From an uncultured Acidobacteriota bacterium (lineage in GTDB: Bacteria > Acidobacteriota > Thermoanaerobaculia > Gp7-AA8): a DNA stretch of 26,173 nucleotides. Made by a program: the position numbers and the translations under genes. The stretch lies in contig CAMPKJ010000040.1 of NCBI GenBank assembly GCA_946887105.1, positions 1 through 26,173 on the forward strand, written 5' to 3'. Shown here piece after piece: positions 1 through 8,366 of this stretch. How positions within the stretch are numbered: the first letter of the stretch is position 1; each line of letters starts with the position of its first letter. Below the pieces are notes generated by a model. It searched no databases, was not told the origin of the DNA, and was given only the letters and a program-made list of their open reading frames with translations.

Positions 1-2
1 GT

Positions 3-818
3 TTGAAGCACCTCTCGATCGAGATCGATGGTCTCGACGATGTATGGGCAGGCCGTCCCGCCGGCGGGTCCTTGCGCGTTCGCAACGACTCGCGCCTCTG
101 GAACGTACGCGATGTGGTGCTGGTCTCGGAGGCGTTCGTCGCGCCGGTGCTCGTGCCGATCGTGCCGCGCCGCGGCGAAGTGGTGGTGAACGGCGCGTTC
201 GTCTTTCCGCGCCGCGGGCTCGCGCACATCACGGCGGTCGATTCGTACACGCGCTATCCGTTCGGCTTCGTGCTGAAGAAGCGGCGCCTGCGCGTCGCGA
301 GCGACGTGGTGGTCTATCCGCGACTGCTTGCGGAGGGAGCCTCGCAGGATCGCTTCCGCGCGATCACCGGAGACGACACGGCTGCCGGACGTCCGGGCGC
401 CGGGAGCGAGATCCATTCGTTCCGCGACTTCACGCGTGGCGACTCGCTGCGGCAGGTGCACTGGAAAAAGTCGGCGAGCCTCGGACGCTGGATCATCAAG
501 CAGCAGGAAGCGGACGCGGCGCGCTCGCTGCATGTCGTGGTCGATCCGTACAAGCCGCGGCGCGTCTCCGATGAGGCATTCGAGGAGATGATCTCCGAGG
601 CCGCGACGCTGATTCATGAGGCCGCGCGGCAGGGGCTGGATGTCACGCTGTCGCTGCCTCGCACGACGATGCGCGCCCGCGAGAACGAATCGGTGATGCC
701 GATGTTCCGCGCGCTGGCGCTGGTGGAGGCGGAACACGAGCCGGTGCATCAGCTCATGGACCGGCACTCCGTGTTTTTCTCGGTGGCAGGAGGGCGTCAT
801 GACGCGAAGAGCGCGTGA
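3..818 (+). CDS. DUF58 domain protein, 5' end cut by window
   Basis: The frame is open from the window edge, so the true start lies upstream; the TTG at 3 is only the first possible start codon inside the window. The visible 271 residues hold the DUF58 core: a beta-rich N-terminal part, then the family's conserved block at about residues 141-158 (RDFTRGDSLRQVHWKKSA), followed by a von Willebrand A-like C-terminal half. DUF58 proteins usually run to about 300-450 residues with two N-terminal membrane helices, which are missing here because of the cut. They are typically encoded with a MoxR AAA ATPase and a TgpA-like transglutaminase, and the transglutaminase gene does follow with a 20-nt overlap. 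The molecular role of DUF58 is not established; an envelope-associated function is inferred from context. Confidence 0.85.
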   Translation: MKHLSIEIDGLDDVWAGRPAGGSLRVRNDSRLWNVRDVVLVSEAFVAPVLVPIVPRRGEVVVNGAFVFPRRGLAHITAVDSYTRYPFGFVLKKRRLRVASDVVVYPRLLAEGASQDRFRAITGDDTAAGRPGAGSEIHSFRDFTRGDSLRQVHWKKSASLGRWIIKQQEADAARSLHVVVDPYKPRRVSDEAFEEMISEAATLIHEAARQGLDVTLSLPRTTMRARENESVMPMFRALALVEAEHEPVHQLMDRHSVFFSVAGGRHDAKSA

Positions 819-2751
819 GATCGAAACGCTCCTGCTGACGATGTTCGCGGCGGTGCCGCTCTATTTCACGAGCGCGATCGGCGTCATCCCGGTGGCGGTC
901 TTTCACGTGGCGATGGCGGCCATCGTGCTGCGCGTGGTGAGCGGAAGAACTCCGGAGCTCATCCCGGCGCCTCTGATGCGCTGGCTGGCCATCGCGTACA
1001 TCCCCTGCTACTTCATCGACTGGCGCGTCTTCTCCGGCACGGCCATCGCGGCGTCGACGCACCTGGTGTTGTTCATCGCGTTTTACCAGCCGATCGAGTC
1101 GATGCAGCGCGACAACCAGTCGCAGCGGTTGCTCACCGCCGCGCTGATTTTCGTGGCCAGCGTGGCCACGTCGACGCACGTCACCATCGTGCCGTTCGTG
1201 CTGCTGTTCGCGTTCGTGATGTTCCGGCAGCTGATGTACGTCAGCCATCTGGCGACGGTGCGCTCGGTCGAACACGCGTACGCCGAAGCCCCCTCGGGGC
1301 GCGCGGCCGGCTTCTACCTCACCGGCTCGATGCTCATCGGCGCGATGCTCTTTCCGCTGTTGCCGCGCGTGCGCAGTCCGTTCATGTCCGGCATGGCCGG
1401 CGCGCTGGCGGGGAGCACGAGCACGCTCACCGAGACGATCGACTTCCGCGAGGCGCGGAGCACGACCACCGATCCGACCATCGTGGCCCGGGTATGGATC
1501 GACAGAAGCGCGCAGGACCTCTTCGCGCCGATGCGTCTGCGCGCGATGGTGTACGACCGCTACGAGCGCAGCGAGTGGCGCCAGACGCCGCGCGGCCTGC
1601 GCGAGGTGCCGTTCCGCGAAGGCGCATTCCTCCTCGGCCGTCCGTCGGGCGCGTCGACCGAGGTGATCGTGCAGCAGCGCGCCGAGCGCGGCAAAGTGCT
1701 GATTCCGGTCGGCGCGTACTCGCTGCTCGGGATGCCGTCGCGGCTCTACGAAGGTCCGACGCGCGATACGTACCTCACGTATCACGACGCACCGGTCAAC
1801 CTGCGCGTGGCGGTCTCGGAAGCGACCGAGCCGCTGCGCCTCACGCGCGTGACCACCGTGAGCTACCCGGTGAGTGCCCAGATCGCGGCCATGGCGCGGA
1901 ACATCGTCGGCACGGAGACGCGGCCGGAGCGGCAGGCGCGCCTCATCGAGCAGTACCTGATGCGCAATTTCCGCTACGTGCAGAACGGCGGCGATCCCGG
2001 AAACGTGGTGTCGGTCGAGGATTTTCTGCTGCGCACGCGCGCCGGACAATGCGAGTACTTCGCGGCGGGCATGGTCGTGCTGATGACCTCTCTCGACGTG
2101 CCGGCGCGCATCGCGGGCGGGTACTACGGCGGCCGTCGCAATCCGCTGACCGGCTATTACTCGATCCGCCGCGAGGATGCGCATGCGTGGACCGAGGTGT
2201 GGGATGGAACGCGATGGGCGACGTTCGATGCGACGCCGGTCTCACTGCGTCCAGGGACCACGCGGATCAATCCCGTGCGCGAGCTTGCCGCGGCGATCGG
2301 CGATTCGCTGACGTTCGCCTGGGATCGTTACGTGCTGACCTACGGTCTCGGCGATCAGGCTGCGCTCGCGGAGTCGCTGATCGAATCGGCGCGAACGACG
2401 GTGCGATCGCTGCGCGCGCGTCTGCGGTCCGAAGCCGTTTCGTTGACGTCGCCCGATTTTCTGGGTGTGCTGGCGGGGCTGATCGCCGTCGCCTTGTTGA
2501 TCGCGATCATGAAACGCCGCCGCCAGCCCGTCTTCGAACTGCTGGTGTCGCACCTGCAACGTCATGGGATCGAAGTCGGCCCATCGATGACGATGGAGGA
2601 GGCGCTGCAACGCCTGCGCGCGCAGCACGCCGATGCCGCGCGCACGCTCGAGCCGCTCATCGCGCTGTACGAGGAAGAGCGGTTCTCGGCCCATGCGGAT
2701 CGGGATCGCGTGGGAAAGATCCGGCGCCGGCTGGCGGAACTGCGCGCGTGA
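799..2751 (+). CDS. TgpA-like membrane transglutaminase (DUF3488 / transglutaminase core / DUF4129-like)
   Basis: A 650-residue inner-membrane protein. Residues 1-200 contain several hydrophobic helices (DUF3488-like region). A periplasmic region follows with a transglutaminase-like core: Cys418 in RAGQCEYFAAG, His462 in EDAHAWTEVW and Asp477 in ATFDATP form the expected Cys-His-Asp triad. One more membrane helix lies near residues 553-570, and the basic C-terminal tail resembles DUF4129. This matches the domain order of TgpA from Pseudomonas, a membrane protein with periplasmic transglutaminase activity; the substrate here is unknown. The ATG at 799 is preceded by a strong Shine-Dalgarno AGGAGGG (788-794, 4-nt spacing) and overlaps the end of the DUF58 gene, so the two are probably translationally coupled. 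Confidence 0.9.
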   Translation: MTRRAREIETLLLTMFAAVPLYFTSAIGVIPVAVFHVAMAAIVLRVVSGRTPELIPAPLMRWLAIAYIPCYFIDWRVFSGTAIAASTHLVLFIAFYQPIESMQRDNQSQRLLTAALIFVASVATSTHVTIVPFVLLFAFVMFRQLMYVSHLATVRSVEHAYAEAPSGRAAGFYLTGSMLIGAMLFPLLPRVRSPFMSGMAGALAGSTSTLTETIDFREARSTTTDPTIVARVWIDRSAQDLFAPMRLRAMVYDRYERSEWRQTPRGLREVPFREGAFLLGRPSGASTEVIVQQRAERGKVLIPVGAYSLLGMPSRLYEGPTRDTYLTYHDAPVNLRVAVSEATEPLRLTRVTTVSYPVSAQIAAMARNIVGTETRPERQARLIEQYLMRNFRYVQNGGDPGNVVSVEDFLLRTRAGQCEYFAAGMVVLMTSLDVPARIAGGYYGGRRNPLTGYYSIRREDAHAWTEVWDGTRWATFDATPVSLRPGTTRINPVRELAAAIGDSLTFAWDRYVLTYGLGDQAALAESLIESARTTVRSLRARLRSEAVSLTSPDFLGVLAGLIAVALLIAIMKRRRQPVFELLVSHLQRHGIEVGPSMTMEEALQRLRAQHADAARTLEPLIALYEEERFSAHADRDRVGKIRRRLAELRA

Positions 2752-2771
2752 TTCCAGGCGAAACTCCAGTA

Positions 2772-2897
2772 AGCCTTCTCCCGCCGCAGTGGGAGAAGGT
2801 GCCCGAAGGGCGGATGAGGGTCTCTCTCCGTGCGTTGCACGAACGACAACCCCTCATCCGCCTGCGGCACCTTCTCCCCTCACGAGGGGAGAAGGCT
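2772..2897. repeat. Palindromic intergenic repeat, CCTTCTCCC / GGGAGAAGG type
   Basis: The ends AGCCTTCTC (2772-2780) and GAGAAGGCT (2889-2897) are inverted repeats. Inside are two hairpins, 2774-2799 and about 2871-2895, each made of CCTTCTCCC facing GGGAGAAGG. They are joined by inverted copies of a GCGGATGAGGG-like segment (2810-2820, against CCCTCATCCGC at 2851-2861). The element fills most of the 159-nt gap between the converging transglutaminase and pdxJ genes. It may act as a two-way transcription terminator, although there is no T tract. Its architecture matches the element at 18596-18700. Confidence 0.85.
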
Positions 2898-2910
2898 ACA
2901 AACCGACGGT

Positions 2911-3648
2911 TCACTTCACCGTCGGGAGCCTTCTCGGCGCGCGCATCAGTGCGGCCATCTCGCGCACGGCCGCGTCCAGTCCCACCAGCGAGGCGCGGGC
3001 GATGATCGAGTGGCCGATGTTCAGCTCCTCGATCTCCGGGATGGTGGCGATGGCGTCGATGTTTCGGTATGTGAGGCCGTGGCCGGCGTAGATGACCAGC
3101 CCGAGTTTTTTTGCGGCGCGCGCGGCGGTGGCGAGCTTCTCGAGCTCGGGCACCCACGCTCCGCTCTTCCAGGCATCGGCGAACTTGCCGGTGTTGATCT
3201 CGATCTTCGGCGCGCGGAGTTTGTGGCACTGGCGGATCTGCTCGATGTCGGGGTCGACGAAGATCGAGACATCGATGCGCGCATCGAGCAGTTGTGCGAT
3301 CGCTTTCTCGACGTTGCCGGCGTGCAGGACCACGTCCAGGCCGCCTTCGGTGGTGACTTCGTCCTTGCGCTCCGGCACGAGCGTGACCTGGTGCGGTTTC
3401 ACGGTCTGCGCGATGCGCACCATCTCAGTGGTGGCGGCCATCTCGACGTTGAGGTGCGTGGTGACCGTCTTGCGCAGCAACTCGACGTCGCGGTCCTGGA
3501 TGTGACGGCGGTCGCCGCGCAGGTGGACGGTGATGCCCTGCGCGCCGGCCAGCTCGCAGATGACCGCGGCCGCGACCGGATCCGGCTCGTCGGTCCGGCG
3601 CGCTTCGCGGATGGTGGCGATGTGATCGATGTTGACGGCTAGACGCAT
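2911..3648 (-). CDS. pdxJ: Pyridoxine 5'-phosphate synthase PdxJ
   Basis: PdxJ condenses 1-deoxy-D-xylulose 5-phosphate with 3-amino-2-oxopropyl phosphate to give pyridoxine 5'-phosphate, the last ring-forming step of DXP-dependent vitamin B6 synthesis in the cytoplasm. The 245-residue length is normal. Family motifs are clear: N-terminal [12 protein letters not shown] with Asn6, Asp8 and His9; [10 protein letters not shown] at 41-50; HLNVEMA near 65-71; [17 protein letters not shown] at about 89-105; and the late [12 protein letters not shown] segment. The ATG at 3648 begins MRLAVNID as in most homologues. The gene converges on the transglutaminase gene across a palindromic repeat and diverges from the YkuD gene with only 20 nt between starts, so the two promoters must overlap or lie inside coding sequence. 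No other vitamin B6 gene is visible nearby. Confidence 0.96.
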   Translation of the reverse strand: MRLAVNIDHIATIREARRTDEPDPVAAAVICELAGAQGITVHLRGDRRHIQDRDVELLRKTVTTHLNVEMAATTEMVRIAQTVKPHQVTLVPERKDEVTTEGGLDVVLHAGNVEKAIAQLLDARIDVSIFVDPDIEQIRQCHKLRAPKIEINTGKFADAWKSGAWVPELEKLATAARAAKKLGLVIYAGHGLTYRNIDAIATIPEIEELNIGHSIIARASLVGLDAAVREMAALMRAPRRLPTVK

Positions 3649-3668
3649 CCCTGTAGTCTAAGGGGCTC

Positions 3669-4451
3669 TTGCGCAAAAAAGTGATCGTGGTTGCCGTGTT
3701 GTTGCTGCTCGCGGGGGGCGCGTTCCACCTGTACGGACGCGGCCTCTGGTATCCGCTGCTGTTGCGCGTCACGGGACCGCGCAGCGTCGCGGACGTGGTC
3801 GCGCGGTATGGTCCCGAGGCGCGGAGGCGGATGGCGCCGCACTTCGAGCGCGCGGGCGTTGCGTATCCGCCGGAGCAGATCGCGCTGCTGGTGTTCAAGC
3901 GCGAGAACCGGCTCGCGGTGTGGGCGCGGACGCCGGCCGATGCACCGTGGCGATTCGTGCGGCATTACCCGATCCTCGCCGCGAGCGGTCATGCCGGGCC
4001 GAAGCTGCGCGAAGGCGACTCTCAGGTGCCCGAGGGCGTCTATCGCATCGAGCACCTCAATCCGATGAGCAGCTATCACCTTTCGATGAAGGTCGACTAT
4101 CCGAATGCCTTCGACCGGCGCATGGCCGCGCGCGATGGGCGCACGCGCCTCGGCGGCGACATCTTCATTCACGGCAAGAGCGTGTCCATCGGGTGCGTGG
4201 CGATCGGCGATCGGGCCATCGAGGAGCTGTTCACGCTCGTCGCACAGACCGGCCATCAGCGTGTGAAGGTGATCATCGCTCCGAACGATCTCCGTGCCGG
4301 CGGCGCGATCCTGCACGATGAGGCGCCGCCGTGGGCCGGGCAGCTCTACCGCACGCTCGCGGCGGCGCTGACCGCGTTCCCGCTCTCGTTGGAGTCGGAC
4401 AGCGCCACGGACGTGCGCGGAATGCCGAAGGCGGCAAAAGCTTTCAAGTAG
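3669..4451 (+). CDS. L,D-transpeptidase-like YkuD-domain protein
   Basis: A 260-residue envelope protein with an N-terminal hydrophobic segment (about residues 4-17, VIVVAVLLLLAGGA), either a signal anchor or an uncleaved signal peptide. The C-terminal half carries the YkuD catalytic pattern: His168-Gly169, then Ser173, Gly175 and nucleophile Cys176 in FIHGKSVSIGCVAIGD. YkuD enzymes form 3-3 peptidoglycan cross-links or attach proteins to peptidoglycan; some homologues of this 'ErfK-like' type have no proven activity. The segment VPEGVYRIEHLNPMSSYHLS before the catalytic loop is typical of the family. The TTG start at 3669 is chosen because AAGGGG (3660-3665) lies just upstream and it gives a normal signal segment; GTG at 3681 is an alternative. 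It ends 5 nt before the ABC-F start. Confidence 0.88.
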   Translation: MRKKVIVVAVLLLLAGGAFHLYGRGLWYPLLLRVTGPRSVADVVARYGPEARRRMAPHFERAGVAYPPEQIALLVFKRENRLAVWARTPADAPWRFVRHYPILAASGHAGPKLREGDSQVPEGVYRIEHLNPMSSYHLSMKVDYPNAFDRRMAARDGRTRLGGDIFIHGKSVSIGCVAIGDRAIEELFTLVAQTGHQRVKVIIAPNDLRAGGAILHDEAPPWAGQLYRTLAAALTAFPLSLESDSATDVRGMPKAAKAFK

Positions 4452-4456
4452 CGCGC

Positions 4457-6433
4457 ATGCTCTATCGCTTTGAAAACGTTGAGAAATCGTACGGTCCGCA
4501 CGACGTCCTGAAGGGCGTCACCTGGCAGCACAATCCCGGCGAGCACGTCGGGCTGGTCGGTCGCAACGGCGCCGGAAAAACGACCATCTTCCGGCTCCTG
4601 CTGAAGCAGGAGGAGGCCGATCACGGACAGATCATCCGCTCCAACGGGATGACCATCGGCCACGTCGGACAGCACCTCGACGCCGAGCCCGGAATGTCGC
4701 TGTTCGATTACGTCGAGACCGCGTTCGCGGAAGTCTTGCGGATCGAGCGGAGGATGCGCGCCATCGAGCACGATCTCGCCGATACGACCAGGAGCGAGGC
4801 CGAGCACGAGAAGCTGCTGCACAAATACGCGGAGCTGCAACACGACTACGAGCACGCGGACGGTTACACGCTGCACGCGGAGGTGGAGCGCGTGCTGGGG
4901 GGCGTGGGGTTCAGCGATAAAAGCGAGTGGGACAGGCCGATTCACGAGTTCAGCGGAGGACAGCAGAACCGGGCCATGCTCGCGCGCGTGCTGCTCACGA
5001 AAGTCGACCTGCTGCTGCTCGACGAGCCGACCAACCATCTCGATCTGAAAGGCATCGAGTTCCTCGAAGAGTTCCTGCAGGACTTCAAGGGCAGCTACCT
5101 GCTGATCTCGCACGACCGCACGTTCTTGAACAGGACCGTCTCGAAGATCGTCGAGCTCGCGCACGGAAAGCTCATCGAATACAACGGCAATTACGAGAAG
5201 TTCCTCCAGCTCCGCGCCGAGCGGATGGAGAAGATGGCCAAGGATTACGAGCGGCAGCAGGAGATGATCGCGGAGACGCAGGATTTCATCCGCCGCAACC
5301 TCGCCGGCCAGAAAACGAAGCAGGCCAAGTCGCGCCGCAAGATGCTCGATAAGATCGACGAGCTCGAACGTCCGGAGACGGACGAGACGCTGGCGAAGTT
5401 CAATCTCGACGGCGGCGCGCGCTCCGGTGCGATCGCGCTGACAGCGGACCGGCTCACGGCCGGCTATCCCGCGAAGACCGTGGTCGAGAACTTCTCGCTG
5501 CAGATCCGGCGCGGCGAGCGCTACGCGATCATGGGGCCGAACGGTTCCGGAAAATCGACGCTGCTGAAGACGTTCGCCGGGCGCCTTCCGCCGCTGGCCG
5601 GCACCATCACCTACGGTCACAACGTGCAGGTCGGCTATTACGATCAGACCCTCGGCGATCTGAAGCCGGCCGGCCGCGTGATCGACGAGGTGTGGGATCT
5701 CGATCACACGCAGACGGAGGAGGAAGTGCGGTCGTATCTGGCGCGCTTTTCGTTCGTCGGCGACGACGTGTTCAAGAAAACGCGCGATCTCTCCGGCGGC
5801 GAAAAGGGACGGCTGGCGCTGGCGAAGATCATGTACGTGGGCGGCAACATGATGCTGCTCGACGAGCCGACCAATCACCTCGACGTCTACACGCGCGAGG
5901 CGCTCGAGGAGGCGCTCGAGAACTTCACCGGCGCGCTGATCGTGGTGTCGCACGACCGCTACTTCATCGATCGCGTGGCGGAGAACGTGATCGTCGTCGA
6001 GGACGGGGCCGCCGAGGTTTACGCCGGCAACTACAGCGAACTGGTGGCGCGGTTCAAGGAAGGCGTTGCCATTCCGGAGAAGGTGCAGATCGCACCTTCA
6101 CAGCCGGTGCTGCCCAGGAAAGAAGAACGCGCCGCGCCGCAACCTTCGCCCCATGCCGTGATCGAAAACCGTGAAGAGAAGAAGAAGCGGGACAAGAGGC
6201 TCAAGAAGATCGAGGAAGAGCTCGCGCTGCTCGAGTCGCGCATCGCGTCGGCGGAAGCGGAGCGTGAGCGGAACGACCTGCTGCTCTGTTCGCAGGAAGT
6301 GTTCCGCGACGGCGAGCGCGTGAAGAAGATCCACCAGCAGAATCACGACCTGAAGGCGATGATCGAGTTGCTGTCGACGAAGTGGGAAGCGCTGGAGAGC
6401 GAGAAGGAATCACTGGCCGGAGTGGCGTCATGA
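4457..6433 (+). CDS. ABC-F family ATPase
   Basis: A 658-residue protein with two ABC domains and no membrane segment, the layout of ABC-F translation factors that act on the ribosome (the EttA, Uup and YbiT group). Domain 1 has Walker A GRNGAGKT (35-42), signature SGGQQ and Walker B LLLLDEPTNHLD. The charged linker between the domains includes AGQKTKQAKSRRKMLDKIDEL, the P-site tRNA interaction motif region. Domain 2 has GPNGSGKS, LSGGEKGR and MMLLDEPTNHLD. A C-terminal coiled coil rich in Lys and Glu (about 570-655) resembles Uup. The ATG at 4457 gives the usual MLYRFENVEKSYG beginning; the frame is open further upstream, but that stretch overlaps the YkuD gene. Which ABC-F subfamily it belongs to, and whether it has any antibiotic-resistance role, cannot be told from this. 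Confidence 0.93.
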   Translation: MLYRFENVEKSYGPHDVLKGVTWQHNPGEHVGLVGRNGAGKTTIFRLLLKQEEADHGQIIRSNGMTIGHVGQHLDAEPGMSLFDYVETAFAEVLRIERRMRAIEHDLADTTRSEAEHEKLLHKYAELQHDYEHADGYTLHAEVERVLGGVGFSDKSEWDRPIHEFSGGQQNRAMLARVLLTKVDLLLLDEPTNHLDLKGIEFLEEFLQDFKGSYLLISHDRTFLNRTVSKIVELAHGKLIEYNGNYEKFLQLRAERMEKMAKDYERQQEMIAETQDFIRRNLAGQKTKQAKSRRKMLDKIDELERPETDETLAKFNLDGGARSGAIALTADRLTAGYPAKTVVENFSLQIRRGERYAIMGPNGSGKSTLLKTFAGRLPPLAGTITYGHNVQVGYYDQTLGDLKPAGRVIDEVWDLDHTQTEEEVRSYLARFSFVGDDVFKKTRDLSGGEKGRLALAKIMYVGGNMMLLDEPTNHLDVYTREALEEALENFTGALIVVSHDRYFIDRVAENVIVVEDGAAEVYAGNYSELVARFKEGVAIPEKVQIAPSQPVLPRKEERAAPQPSPHAVIENREEKKKRDKRLKKIEEELALLESRIASAEAERERNDLLLCSQEVFRDGERVKKIHQQNHDLKAMIELLSTKWEALESEKESLAGVAS

Positions 6434-7650
6434 ATGCCGCCATCATCGCCATCGGCTCGGAGATGCTCGGGCCGGTGCGCGTGGACACGAATTCGCTGAA
6501 GATCACCGCGGCGCTGGAGGCCTTCGGCGTGCCGGTGACGCGCAAGTCGATCGTCGGCGACGCGCTCGGCGATCTGGTCGCGGAGATCCGCTACGCGATC
6601 GCGCGCGCGGACATCCTGATCGTGACCGGCGGTCTCGGGCCGACCGAGGACGACCTGACGCGCGAGGCGCTGGCGCAGGCGTTCGGGCTGGAGTTGGAGC
6701 TCGATCCGTCGATCGTCGAGATCATTCAGGCGCGGTTCGCGGCGCGCGGCTGGACGATGCCGGACGTGAACAGGCGGCAGGCGTATGTGTTTCGCGGACA
6801 GACCACGCTGCCGAACGAGCGCGGCACGGCGCCGGGCTTTCATCTGTGTGTCGAAGGGAAGGACGTGTGGGTGTTCCCCGGCGTCCCGCACGAGCTGGAA
6901 TGGATGCTGGCGACGTATCTGCGTCCATGGCTGGAGCAGCGCGGCGGCGGGCGCGCGCGGCACCGCCGCGTTCTGAAAATCGCCGGCATGACCGAGTCGG
7001 GCGTGGAGGAAAAACTCGCGCCGTATTACGCGAATCACACCGGCGAGCTGGTGACGATCCTGGCCAGCGGCGGCCAGATCGAGATCCACCTCGGCGGCCG
7101 CTCGCGCGACGACATCGCGATGCGCGAACGCGAGATCGCGGACCTCTTCGGCGAGCGGCTGTTCGGCTTCGACGACGACACCCTCGAGAGCGTGGTTGGC
7201 GCGTTGCTCCGCGAGCGCAGTCAGACGCTCGCCACCGCCGAGTCGTGCACCGGCGGCCTGCTCGGTTCCCGCATCACCGACATCGCCGGCAGCTCCGCCT
7301 ACTACCTCGGCGGCGTGGTCAGCTACACCGCGGCCGCGAAGATCGATCTTGCGGGCGTCGACGCCGCACTCATCGCCGAACACGGCGAAGTTTCCGAAGC
7401 CGTGGCCGTGGCGCTCGCGAACGGCATTCGCACGCGCTTCGGCGCGACCTGGGGCGTCGGCATCACCGGCATCGCCGGCCCCGGCGGCGGCACCGAGACC
7501 AAGCCGGTCGGCACCGTGCACGTCGCCGTCGCCGGCCCGCACGGCCACAAACACCGCCACATCCTCTGGCAGGGACCGCGCACGATCGTGAAGTGGTACT
7601 CCACGCAACAGGCGCTGGACCTGCTCCGCCGCAACGTGCTGAAGAGTTGA
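6430..7650 (+). CDS. cinA: CinA-family protein (molybdopterin-binding domain plus nicotinamide-nucleotide amidohydrolase)
   Basis: A 406-residue two-domain protein of normal CinA length. The N-terminal half (about 1-170) is a MoCF/COG1058 domain, with AIIAIGSEMLGPVRVDTNS and IVTGGLGPTEDDLTREALA, linked in the family to ADP-ribose or NAD-related pyrophosphatase activity. The C-terminal part (about 250-400) is a PncC-type deamidase that converts nicotinamide mononucleotide to nicotinate mononucleotide, with TAESCTGGLLGSRITDIAGS and GITGIAGPGGGTETKPVGTV. Together they fit recycling or repair of pyridine nucleotides; the competence link of the name applies only to some species. The ATG at 6430 overlaps the stop of the ABC-F gene as ATGA, and GGAG lies about 8 nt upstream, indicating translational coupling. 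The upstream in-frame extension is discarded. Confidence 0.95.
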   Translation: MNAAIIAIGSEMLGPVRVDTNSLKITAALEAFGVPVTRKSIVGDALGDLVAEIRYAIARADILIVTGGLGPTEDDLTREALAQAFGLELELDPSIVEIIQARFAARGWTMPDVNRRQAYVFRGQTTLPNERGTAPGFHLCVEGKDVWVFPGVPHELEWMLATYLRPWLEQRGGGRARHRRVLKIAGMTESGVEEKLAPYYANHTGELVTILASGGQIEIHLGGRSRDDIAMREREIADLFGERLFGFDDDTLESVVGALLRERSQTLATAESCTGGLLGSRITDIAGSSAYYLGGVVSYTAAAKIDLAGVDAALIAEHGEVSEAVAVALANGIRTRFGATWGVGITGIAGPGGGTETKPVGTVHVAVAGPHGHKHRHILWQGPRTIVKWYSTQQALDLLRRNVLKS

Positions 7651-7681
7651 CTCATACACACAAAGCGCCCACATTGTGCGT
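7647..7681 (+). promoter_or_regulatory. Candidate promoter/operator of the toxin-antitoxin pair
   Basis: TTGACT (7647-7652) is a good -35-like hexamer, but the -10 at 17-nt spacing (CACATT, 7670-7675) is poor. The odd palindrome CACATTGTG (7670-7678) covers the putative -10 and ends 4 nt before the antitoxin ATG. Antitoxins of this type usually repress their own operon by binding such sites. If the -10 is right, the transcript would start at or next to the ATG and be leaderless. This is inference from sequence only. Confidence 0.3.
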
Positions 7682-7984
7682 ATGAAGCGCACGAACGTGG
7701 TTCTGGACGAGAAACTGCTGGAAGACGCCCGGCGCGCCACCGGCGAGAAAACGTATTCGGCGACGATCACCAAGGCGCTGGAGAAGGTCGTGAAGCAGGA
7801 GCGGTTCCGGAAGGCGCTGGAGGAGTTCGACCGAGCATCCCTGGCAGGCGGTGTCTTCCATCCCGACTACATCGCCGAGAAGAGCGCAAACAGCATGTTC
7901 GACGAGCCGAAGTCGCGCGTGGCAGCAAGCGTCAAACGGGCCGCGCCGAAGAAGAAGAGGAGCGCGCGGCATGGTGCTCGTTGA
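7682..7984 (+). CDS. vapB: VapB-type ribbon-helix-helix antitoxin
   Basis: A 100-residue protein when started at the ATG at 7682 (GTG at 7676 would add two residues). The N-terminus, KRTNVVLDEKLLEDARRATG, followed by a KTYSATITKALEKVV helix, fits a ribbon-helix-helix DNA-binding fold of the VapB / DUF2191 kind. The central part would wrap the toxin. The last 20 residues are strongly basic (KRAAPKKKRSARHGAR), which is unusual for a VapB tail and may reflect overlap with the toxin ribosome-binding region. The gene overlaps the toxin gene by 14 nt, the normal antitoxin-first order. It lies between cinA and the convergent rseP, so the pair looks like a small insertion in a housekeeping region. 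No Shine-Dalgarno is seen in front of either start. Confidence 0.8.
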   Translation: MKRTNVVLDEKLLEDARRATGEKTYSATITKALEKVVKQERFRKALEEFDRASLAGGVFHPDYIAEKSANSMFDEPKSRVAASVKRAAPKKKRSARHGAR

Positions 7985-8366
7985 TGCGAGCGTCTGGATC
8001 ATCGCTCAGCGCACGAAGGTTCCGCTCGCAAGTCTCCTTCCGGCAGATGAAGCGCCTGCAACGTGTCCGATGATCGTGCAGGAGGTTCTTCGAGGTACGA
8101 GAGACGCTGCGCACTACGAGCTGACACGTCGGGTATTGCTGGCCGCGGAGATGCTCGACGAGACCACGCCGTTCGAACGATTCGCAGAGGCGGCCAGAGT
8201 CTTTCTCGCCTGCCGTGAAGCGGGAATCACTCCGCGGTCGAGCGTCGACTGTCTCATCGTTGCCACCGCGATCGCGCACGGCATGCCACTGCTTCACGAC
8301 GATCGCGACTTCACTCACATGGAGCGCGTACTGCCGCTCCGAACCCTTCGCGTCACCCGTTCCTGA
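7971..8366 (+). CDS. vapC: VapC-type PIN-domain ribonuclease toxin
   Basis: A 131-residue PIN-domain protein. The four acidic positions expected for the Mg2+-dependent RNase site are present: Asp5 in MVLVDASVWI, Glu38 in MIVQEVLRG, Asp93 in SSVDCLIVATA and an Asp near 111 in LLHDDRDF. VapC toxins cut tRNA or rRNA and are held inactive by VapB. The ATG at 7971 is supported by GAGGAG (7957-7962) at 8-nt spacing, within the end of the antitoxin gene; the upstream in-frame extension is discarded as a shadow of vapB. The 3' end overlaps the 3' end of rseP by 14 nt on the opposite strand. All catalytic residues are intact, so the toxin is probably functional; its RNA target cannot be predicted. Confidence 0.88.
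   Translation: MVLVDASVWIIAQRTKVPLASLLPADEAPATCPMIVQEVLRGTRDAAHYELTRRVLLAAEMLDETTPFERFAEAARVFLACREAGITPRSSVDCLIVATAIAHGMPLLHDDRDFTHMERVLPLRTLRVTRS

Noticed and set aside
754..2184. 476-codon minus-strand frame opposite the transglutaminase gene
   Set aside because: Arg/His-rich antisense composition with no motif, opposite a clear transglutaminase with an intact catalytic triad.
2752..2910. A small gene or RNA in the gap between the transglutaminase gene and pdxJ
   Set aside because: Short open frames here are translations of the palindromic repeat; no tRNA-like or other known RNA fold was seen.
3100..3115. T-run (GTTTTTTTG) as a terminator
   Set aside because: It lies inside the pdxJ coding sequence and has no stable stem before it.
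4346..5953. 535-codon minus-strand frame opposite the ABC-F gene
   Set aside because: A shadow of a strongly conserved two-domain ATPase; no domain of its own.
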